64,000 nucleotides of DNA from Sinonovacula constricta (Eukaryota > Mollusca > Bivalvia > Cardiida > Solecurtidae). Below the pieces are notes generated by a model that was not told the DNA's origin, did not search any database, and saw only the letters and a list, made by a program, of their open reading frames with translations. The translations under genes and the position numbers were made by a program. This document shows, piece after piece, positions 56,346 to 64,000 of the stretch. Where the stretch lies: contig CM017557.1 of assembly GCA_007844125.1 (NCBI GenBank), positions 62,634,174 to 62,698,173 on the forward strand, written 5' to 3'. The first letter of the stretch is position 1. Each line of letters opens with the position of its first letter.

Positions 56346-58544
56346 TTCATGGAGTTTTTATGTTAGTTATTTAAAGTTGAGCTCATATATAAACATAGGC
56401 TCTTACTGCGTGATCATTATATTAACATTTGTTTTTTGTTTTTGTTTATAAAAAATCATGTTATTTTAAAAGATCTTTATTTTTGTCAATCTAGTTGTTT
56501 TTTATTACTGCTGCTTTTTTGACTTCCTAAACAATTACTGGATTACCCTAGAATAATTGAATGCTTCTTCTTTTTGATTACTCTTGGTTTGCCTTAGAAC
56601 AATTTCATATTTAGTGAGCTAAGCTGAAAAGAAAAAGAATAATGTACTGTTAATAAAGTCTTTTTTTAATTATAAATATAGTGACAGCTGCACTGTAGTT
56701 GTAAATATTTAACATATTTCATGATAATAAATTGATGTGCTGATTAATTGAATCAGCTGTGTTTATACACCTGCCCAGATCATTGAGTATACTGAGTCTT
56801 AGAAATTGTAAATATCAGAAGTCTGGTTTGCCAGACCTACTTCCTTGTTGTATGATAGCGGTAAACAGTAGACCACAGGTGTAGTGATATGAAGTTATGT
56901 GATTTGGTTCTGGTATTGTTTGGTGTGATACATTCAAATTGTAAACAAGACTATCTTTGATGTTGATGAATAACTCCCAGATATTGGTTTGCAACTGTTA
57001 CTGTAATATATCTAATTAATATAAGAAAGGGCCATAACTCAATGCATGCCAACAATATGTACAACTAGGGTTTATACTTACCATTCCTTTAAAGCTTCAT
57101 CACAATCCAATAAATAAGGCAAATAATTCAGGAAAAATTTGTCTGTCCTCTTGCTTGCATTATGTAAAGAAAGTGTCCTCTTACTTACATTATGTAAAGA
57201 GAATGAAAATACAAAAATTCAATATACATGTATATATATATCTGAGTAAAGCAAATGATATCAAATATATGTGTATAATTAGTATTATAAATTTGTTAAT
57301 TACGTTTGCTAGAATATCTAAAAATAATTTCTATGATCTAGAAAGTCACCAGGTATGCAGAAAATGCACAAAACAAATCTACTGTTACTGATTTTCCTAA
57401 TCTGAGAAGAAAAACATCCTTGTTTCTTGGCACTTTTGTTTTGTTTTGTATCAGTAGCTAGGTAAGGATTTTGATGCTTATAGATAGGTATCTTTGCATA
57501 GGTAGACTCCAAGGTGTAAGAAAGAGGCGACATTTCACATTTCCTCCTCTTCTCTTTCTCTTTCTTCCCCTAGCTCTTTCCATGGTCGTTACCTACTGGA
57601 TCTTGATGCGAAATTAAGCCAAGTTTGATATGTAACTGCCGGTGCCATTCCAAGTCAATTATAAGTGGGTTGGTGCCTGGATATTTGATAAAGCTACATC
57701 TTCTTCTCCTCTTCCTCCTTCTCCTCCCTTCCTCCCTTCCTCTTACCATTATAAACCATGTTAAGGCAAAGTACAGCTGATATGCATTTACCTTTTCTAC
57801 TTCCATTCCTTTTCCTAACCAACAATATATGAGGTTATCTCCTAGATAGAAAGATAGATAATATTTTGGGTTGGCAAGTATGCAACAAGTCAACATAAGT
57901 TCTAACTAAGGTTTTACAAATGACTGTTTTTGTCTCCTGGATATATGATAAAGCCACAGAGACTTACAATGCCCACTCCTTTTCTTTCTCCTAGCTGTAA
58001 TTGACTCATTATCTACTTTCTACTGAGACAAAGAAGATTTATAATTATGACTCATCGCTTTGATCACTGGTCATATTATATGTTATAATTGGAAAAATAT
58101 TGCTGAATATAAGATAGAGCAGATGTAAGCAACCTCATTAAGCGGGATGATAGAACCAATAAACAAACAAACATTGCCAATTTTTTTTGCATCTTTTGTA
58201 GCACTGACTTTAGAATACATAGCCAGTAGATCTTCAGCAGAAAAACACAATTAAGATCTAAAATAAGCTCAAAGTGAAAATAGATGTTAATTAATCAATG
58301 ACCAAAAATAATGTCAATAATATAAGAGCAGTTGTGGTAGATTGAGTAATTTCTTTACTTTTAAATGAAATAGTCTGAAGGAAATGTGCTTGTACAAATA
58401 TTAAGATTTGTTCTCATTTCCGACAAGTAGTTCTTGAGTTTATGTTAATTTGATATACTGTCACTTGTTTTGTAAGTATGCAGATTCAGTTATCTAGTCT
58501 TTTTTTGCTGCTTCGTCGTTGTTAGGGCCTCATGCTAGAGAGGT
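56346..58544. other. no gene seen; CT-rich tract at 57537-57760
   Basis: A CT-rich low-complexity tract (CTCCTCTTCTCTTTCTCTTT; CTTCCTCCCTTCCTCCC-like) gives an Arg-rich minus frame that is not a gene. The rest is AT-rich. Confidence 0.4.
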
Positions 58545-58861
58545 TGACTGATCCTTGAAATGCAATTGATAGAGCATTGACTCCAGGTATGGGAGGCACT
58601 GGGTTCGATCCCAGGCTTTGAAATACCAAAGTCATTAAAAATGGTAGTGGAATAGCTCTCTTGCTAACGCTCCAGCAAATACAAAGGTAGTTCCACGACT
58701 GGTTGGCCCGGTGTCAGGATAATGTGACTGGGTGTGGTATCATACCAGGTGTTCACGGCTTGCTATACATGTACACAGTGAAGGTAACATTATATCAGCT
58801 TCAAGTGGTCACCGTCTCCAGATACCTGAAATAATGTTGGTGGTACGATGAACCCAATATA
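58545..58861 (+). mobile_element. SINE family B copy with target-site duplication
   Basis: CTAGAGAGGT occurs at 58535-58544 and 58862-58871. B-box GGTTCGATCCC, full body. Confidence 0.9.
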
Positions 58862-59383
58862 CTAGAGAGGTAATTGTTTAATAATGACACTATTCTGTTT
58901 TGTTACACATACTACAATTATATCATAATTATTTCTACTAAGTAGACAATATCGGCAGGTTCTGGGTTAAGTTGTTTTTGTTTGCCTATTATAAATCAAC
59001 CAAAAACAATGCAGCTACAATAAATTGTTTATGAAAGAAACCAAAGACTGAAAACAGAAAATGTTTTGCATTGTGATGGGTAGTTATGAGTAGGTTTACA
59101 AATGTGTTATAGGTTCTTCTCCTCCAGTAAGCCATGTGGTAGTAGCAACATTATAGGATACTTCGGTGCCATTTGAACGTCCCAGATCTCTGATGTTAAT
59201 GGCACTGTAGGTAATAACAATGAAGTACCACTTGGTATGGATGCCACTCATTTCTCTGCCGCCTACTTCTTCATTTTTATACCTTGTTAAATGGCTTATT
59301 TTATTGATGATTAATTTCATGGTAATTTGAAGATGCTATGATTGTAGTGATTTGTTTTGTTCTCTACTCTTCAATTTGTAAAT
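58862..59383. other. no gene seen
   Basis: AT-rich sequence. A 74-codon minus frame at 59.1-59.3 kb has no recognised motif. Confidence 0.35.
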
Positions 59384-59590
59384 CCTCTGACTTCTTAGCC
59401 TCTCACCACGTGGGTTTGAGTCCTGTTCGGGGCGAAGGATTTAATGTGAGAATGTCTTCCAGCTGACTTGTGGTGCACCAGTTGTTCTACCCAGACATGT
59501 GTCTGGGGTCTTTCTCCACCAAAAAGCTTGACATTGCTATAATGATCATAAATGATCGCTGCAATGTATTTCAAAAACAAAAACAAAACA
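59384..59590 (+). mobile_element. SINE family C copy, head-truncated
   Basis: TCCTCTGACTTCTTAGCCTC, GGTTTGAGTCCTGTTCGGG, CTTCCAGCTGACTTG, tail CAAAAACAAAAACAAAAC. Confidence 0.85.
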
Positions 59591-60174
59591 AAAACTTTGT
59601 TCTGTACAGAGAATTTTTTGATAGTTTGGTATGTCTGGTTGAAATAGTGTTAGTAGCATTTTTTTTTTAAAGTATTACTGCTAAATTGAATTAAGAAAAC
59701 AAATCACTCTCTTTTAATTATTCTTCTTGTGCTTCAAATTGAACAGGATGCTGGCCTCTGTTTAGGAATTAAATGTCTGCTATATATAGATTGGTTCTAC
59801 TTTTTTTTTCATTTTTCAATCTGTTACATTCCTAGGAAGACAATGTTTTTTGTTGCATTTTCAACTAGCAGTACATATAAGGTCAGGAGTGCATCAAATA
59901 GCCTAAAAGGAAACAGCCAAAAACAAGACACCTACTATAGTTTGTGTATGAAAAAAGTTCCATTTGTTGAATTTTTGCTGACAGTAAAGATAAGGTCATT
60001 ATGAGGAATAATACTGTATTTTTCAGGTTATATCCTGTGAAGAACAAGCCTGTGGGAAATAAAACAAAAACAAAACATAACTTAATAAAAACAAAGAAAA
60101 GTAAGCTTAGTGTAGTATACTTTAAGGGGAGTTATAATCTGCAAAATACAGTAGCTTACACTTAACTTGAATGG
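59591..60174. other. no gene seen
   Basis: AT-rich sequence without a convincing exon. Confidence 0.35.
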
Positions 60175-60325
60175 GATAGTTTTAGACCTGATGTCATTAT
60201 AATGTGACTAAGTATGGTTTCATGAATGGTGTCAATGGCATGCTTTCACAATTTAAGCAGTACTACATCTGCTTGACAATCTTCTTGTAACTGAAAAATT
60301 GTTGAAAAACCTGTTAAGCCAAAAC
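60175..60325 (+). mobile_element. SINE family B fragment, old
   Basis: GACCTGATGTCATTATAATG, TGGTTTCATGAATGGTGTC, CATCTGCTTGACAATC; diverged 3' half only. Confidence 0.55.
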
Positions 60326-60659
60326 AAAAAACAAAACAAAAAAAAAAAGAATAATGTTCTATTTAATTGCCATTCTTGTTTCCCTCAAAGCTTTGCATTT
60401 TCAATAGCTCCGTTTTAAATTGTCAAGAAATCAAATCTCCCCTTATTATTATTCTAGATGGATCTTCTAGAAGTATTCTCCTCAGTTTCTGTAACACAAT
60501 GAATCTTTAATTATTGCCGTGCAACCTTCAATGTCAGGCATTTGGGCAAATTGATCCATTCTCTGCTACATCTTTGTTAATAAATCATACTTACCGTATT
60601 CATAGTTCTTTCTCAACATCACCATACTGAAGTAACTAGATATTATCCTAGAAATACAG

Positions 60660-60750
60660 CAACACGTAGTGCAGATTCTGATAAAACAGCTTCCCAGTGG
60701 GAGCTGTCTGAACTGGATCTACACTTTTTTCGCTAGAACTTTTCCAATCA
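60660..60750. repeat. palindromic GATC element copy
   Basis: GTGCAGATTCTGATAAAACAG, CTTCCCAGTGGGAGCTGTCT and GAACTGGATCTACAC form the arms of a hairpin. It lies 45 bases before a candidate PAS exon acceptor. Confidence 0.5.
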
Positions 60751-60794
60751 TGTTAAGCATTGCTAACTTTTTTTTTTAACCCTACTATCTGCAG

Positions 60795-60841
60795 AAACAC
60801 CATTCATTCCTCTACACACCCACCTGAATGGTGATTCCATG
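60795..60841 (+). CDS. candidate PAS-A/PAS-B linker exon of the AHR-like gene
   Basis: A strong acceptor (poly-T, then CCCTACTATCTGCAG) precedes 60795. Entering with two bases the frame reads TPFIPLHTHLNGDSM to a moderate donor GTTAAG at 60842; reading through adds VKNWF and a TAA at 60857. A T-P-x-x-P..K-N-x-F pattern is reminiscent of the AHR stretch just before PAS-B. The exon 40159-40256 exits in phase 0, so another exon leaving one base would be required between them, and I did not find it. Treat as tentative. Confidence 0.25.
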
Positions 60842-61057
60842 GTTAAGAACTGGTTTTAAGATGGAATACACCAAATTCATTAACAATCAAGGCTTTTTGC
60901 TGGAGCATGTCGACATGGCAAGTGATTAAACTCAAATTGTCATTTCAGTAATTTAATTTACAATCACAAATGGTCTTCATCAAGCAATAATATTAAAAAT
61001 TGTTTAATCCCTCGTTTAATTTTGTTGTTTTTGTTTTATTCAAGTCAGAAGAAAGAA

Positions 61058-61235
61058 AGCATTCATGTGGGTTTGAGTCCGGTTCAAGACCAAGGACTTA
61101 ATGTGGGAAGGTCTTACAGCAGACCTGGGTGTGCCAGAGGTTCTACCTATACAATTGTCAGGAGTCCTCACCTGCCATAATTGCTGGACATTGCTAAAAT
61201 GATTATAATCAGACTCTGTGATTAGTTTTAAAAAA
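61058..61235 (+). mobile_element. SINE family C copy, head-truncated
   Basis: TGTGGGTTTGAGTCCGGTTC, GGACTTAATGTGGGAAGGTC, ATAATTGCTGGACATTGC. A weaker second fragment lies at about 61.34-61.43 kb. Confidence 0.75.
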
Positions 61236-62375
61236 ATCTATTTTTATGTCCCTGTTACAAGTATTCCGGCAATAAAAAAAATTGAGGTCGTGGAAAATCA
61301 TTTAAGTACTGTTTCTGCACATGGCATCTTGTCTGTAGTTCTTGCCAGATAGTTGTTTTTCAGTCTTCAGTTCCCCAATAACAGCTGAATGTTGCCATTA
61401 TGACAATAATTGCATCAAAATACAGACAAATGTTCCTAAAGGGATTTACATACTATAAATATAATTATATTATTGCAATGTTTTTCTTCGACCTTGCATT
61501 CATAATATTTTCCATCCAATAATTCTGAGGTTGCAATCAAGTCTTAAATCCATTTAAATAAATGGAATTTTAGCATTCTCTTCCTGTGTCTTGATTCTGC
61601 TGAGCTTGCAAGAAGTGGTCTTAATTTTCTGTCAGTTGCAATCAGTGAAGTTTTGACTATTAGTGCCTTCTAGCTTGATTGAGCTGAGCTTGTAGAGAGC
61701 TATAAATAGGGCAATCAGTAGATTTATTGATCCCAGGGGTGCTATTCAATCATCTGATCACATCACATCGTGACACTTTCCAACAATTGGGTCATTCTAA
61801 TACATGTTACTTAAGTAGGCCTTCTAATCCAAAGATGTGCTAGTTTTGCTCCATCCTTGCTATTCACTCCCTCTTATATTGGCAACTAGATAAAGCATGG
61901 CCCGTATGTTATTGAATGCTGGATTAATTTTGAACATGGTTGAAAGGATTTTTTGTAGATGTTGATTTGAGTTCCCCAATACTACAAGTCCTTATTTGGT
62001 AACTTCTAATTGTAAGTAAATTTTATGGAAACATGCTAAAACACATCTTTAATTTTTATTTTGCTGGTGTATTTTTTTGTTTTACAATTGTTATTTTGCT
62101 AGTGTATTCCTGTGTTGTATTTTCATTTTTGGTGCAGAATTATTGTTTGTTAAAATAATGTTTTCCTTAATGTTTAGTTACAACTTGTAACAAAAATTTT
62201 GCTGAATAAAACATAGACAGCCCTACACTAGAAGCAATACTTCTAAACTGAACCCTATGTTGCTTGTAGTAATTTGTTCAGATTAAGTTTGTTGTTTCAT
62301 CGCACCAGCACCATATGGTTGTATTGGGGATGTCCAGGTCTTATTGGTGATGTAAGTTCTCTTCCCGACCGGAAC
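61236..62375. other. no gene seen
   Basis: AT-rich sequence. Only the family C trace near 61.38 kb was recognised. Confidence 0.35.
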
Positions 62376-62940
62376 TTAAAAGGTGGTATCTGACAGTTTA
62401 AACCCAAAACTTTTTTTCTCAAATATCCAAATAAGGCATTGTTGCCTAGAAAGATCCAATGTTGTTCATTGATGCCCCAGATCCGTGTAAACAGTTAAGC
62501 AGTAATCTGCACACGTCATTGCAAACAGGTATTTCCTATCTAAGCCAAGCTGCAGAGTTGGCTATTTTTAGACAAAGAAAACCAATGACCACTTTCTTCT
62601 GAGATCACGTTATATCGTCATCCGGCCAATCCTCTTAGCTAAAAATAGATAGCGATGTCAGCACGGACTACCCAGATGACGATACAACATGATCTCAAAA
62701 GTAAGTTGTCACATGGCTTTTTTGTTTAAAAGTAGCTATCTCTGCAGGGTGGCTCAGATAGGAAGTACCTGATTGTAATGATGATTGAGGTGTAATGCTT
62801 CGCTTTTCCAACAGATCGAGGACATCAATGGACAGCATTTTGTGTGACCTTTTCAGCTAACAATGACTTATTTATTTGTTGTTTGTTAAGTTATTTGATA
62901 AAAAAAATATTTGGTCCAAACTGCCCGTTACCACCTTTAA
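62376..62940. mobile_element. TTAA-flanked MITE, 565 bp, with an internal hairpin
   Basis: Left end TTAAAAGGTGGTATCTGACA, right end ACTGCCCGTTACCACCTTTA then A. Internal inverted repeats: CTTCTGAGATCACGTTATAT and CGTCATC (62596-62622) against GATGACGATACAACATGATC then TCAAAAG (62674-62700). It shares internal words with 30796-31135 but is longer. Confidence 0.85.
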
Positions 62941-63819
62941 CAAATGCCAACAAAATAGGATTCTTTTAGAATCATGGTATATATTTTGCAACAGAAAATC
63001 CACTACTCTTCCTTTTCTATCAAATTGGCATATTTTCAACTATGCCAGATCTCCAAAGTTTTTCTTCTTTTATTTGGATCTTGGCTTTTCAGTCAGCTTT
63101 CAGTCACAGATCATTGATTGTTTGGTATTCAGTTTTTTTTGGACTAGATGTTTAATTAGTTTTGTTGGTGACATATTGATGAAATTCTTAGGGCTTCTAT
63201 TTAGAGTTAAATGGATCCACTCAGATTAGGTTTAGAAATTGGCTCATATTTATTGTAAATGTATTAACCTTGCATTGGCTTGGAGTAAAATGGCTGCATC
63301 TTCCTGAAAAGAGGAAAATCAGGGCTACATGGCTGATGTAGTGAGGGAAATGTTTTTTTTGTTGTTTCGGCAGCAGTAGGTATGTTGCCAGGTGAGGGTT
63401 GTCTGATCTTGTTAGTGAACCGTAACAAACTTGCAACTGACATTGCTTTTTTGAAGCAAGGCTGTCGTAACTGAACATATAGTTTGAAGGGAGTTACAAG
63501 GTGTTAGCACCTTTCCTGAAAAAAAACTGGTGCTTTGAGTCAGAAGCATAATAATTTATCAGAATAGTATTCTGGCAAGGGAGTTCATTCAGTTTGTCTC
63601 TTAACATGTTTTAGGCCCCAGTCCGCCCCCTCACTTGGCCTGATTATTGTACATCTGTGGGATTTTTTACCTGTTGAAAGTCACGTACTGGCTTCCTGGA
63701 TTCTGGATAAGTAGTTGTCGGAATAATTATGTTTCTGCTATGATTGACAGTGATGATAACCTTTACAAAACATTTTTCCTTTTTGACCTTTAATCTTAAC
63801 CTGCTAAGTAGGAATTGAT
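62941..63819. other. no gene firmly seen
   Basis: A poly-T, GTTTCGGCAG acceptor near 63375 is followed 18 bases later by a GTGAGG donor; too short to call. The 85-codon minus frame at 63.22-63.48 kb was not recognised. Confidence 0.3.
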
Positions 63820-63905
63820 CAGGCTTACGTAAGTAGTGTAGAGCCAGATTTCCCAGCTTATGCTGGGAACTGCCGGACCAACATCTGCACTGTTTGCTGC
63901 CAAAA
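63820..63905. repeat. palindromic GATC element copy
   Basis: AGTAGTGTAGAGCCAGATTTC, CCAGCTTATGCTGGGAACTG, CATCTGCACTGTTTGCTGCC; hairpin-forming. Confidence 0.5.
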
Positions 63906-63978
63906 TCTTTTTTGACTAGTGTTGTAACCTTTTCATGTAGTTATAAGAATTTTGAATGAGTAAATACAAAGCACAGAA

Positions 63979-64000
63979 TACCTGATTTGGTAGCGCAATT
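63979..64000 (+). mobile_element. SINE family B head, cut by the window end
   Basis: ACCTGATTTGGTAGCGCAAT matches the first bases of family B. Confidence 0.7.

Noticed and set aside
57570..57896. Arg-rich 108-codon minus ORF
   Set aside because: Its basic run is a CT-rich low-complexity tract on the plus strand.
63376..63394. 18-base microexon candidate between GTTTCGGCAG and GTGAGG
   Set aside because: Too short to support without transcript evidence.

Overview
The window reads as an AT-rich, intron-rich animal genome, most likely a bivalve mollusc. This is inference: several dispersed repeats (an AGCTCACCTGAGC-type element near 56.25 kb, a TTTTGATCCAATCTTAACC / GGTCA-rich element at 11.7-12.1 kb, tRNA-derived SINEs, palindromic GATC elements) look like families I associate with bivalve genomes. 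No bacterial gene organisation, long ORF, rRNA or functional tRNA is visible. Nearly every long ORF is a chance reading or a translated repeat.

Two genes can be argued from splice signals, reading phase and composition. (1) A plus-strand PAS-domain gene. Its best exons are 19059-19198, 27883-27988 and 40159-40256. Joined in phase they encode an almost complete PAS-A domain whose spacing best matches the aryl hydrocarbon receptor (AHR) group of bHLH-PAS proteins. Weaker candidate exons lie at 13497-13581 and 60795-60841. I could not find a bHLH exon in the window. (2) A minus-strand gene of unknown function, with candidate exons at 10751-10800, 10078-10172, 5725-5766 and about 4960-5045; all junctions agree in phase. 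Between the two starts, at about 10.82-10.86 kb, is a compact CpG-containing stretch with CCAAT-box, E2F-like, ETS and NRF1-like motifs, which looks like a bidirectional promoter.

The rest is repeats. 0-4.9 kb: simple repeats, including long C-tracts. 6.3-10 kb: SINEs, a 66-bp tandem repeat and a GCAAGC-palindrome array. 11-13 kb: dispersed repeats and a second copy of the GCAAGC element. 15.2-17.1 kb: a two-family satellite. 18.4 kb: a hAT-like MITE. 19.2-20.4 kb: three different SINEs, one touching a splice donor. 21 kb: 52-bp satellite. 24.2-25.6 kb: 56-bp minisatellite with an internal duplication. 30.8 kb, 53.8 kb and 62.4 kb: a TTAA-flanked MITE family. 38.7 kb: the 3' end of a dead non-LTR retrotransposon. 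39.8-40.9 kb: tandem arrays on both sides of a PAS exon. 42-49.6 kb: several more minisatellites. 50.1-50.35 kb: a decayed Tc1/mariner transposase.

I distinguish three main tRNA-derived SINE families, called here A, B and C, plus a minor family D. The names are local to this annotation. Several copies have clear target-site duplications, so retroposition is shown directly.
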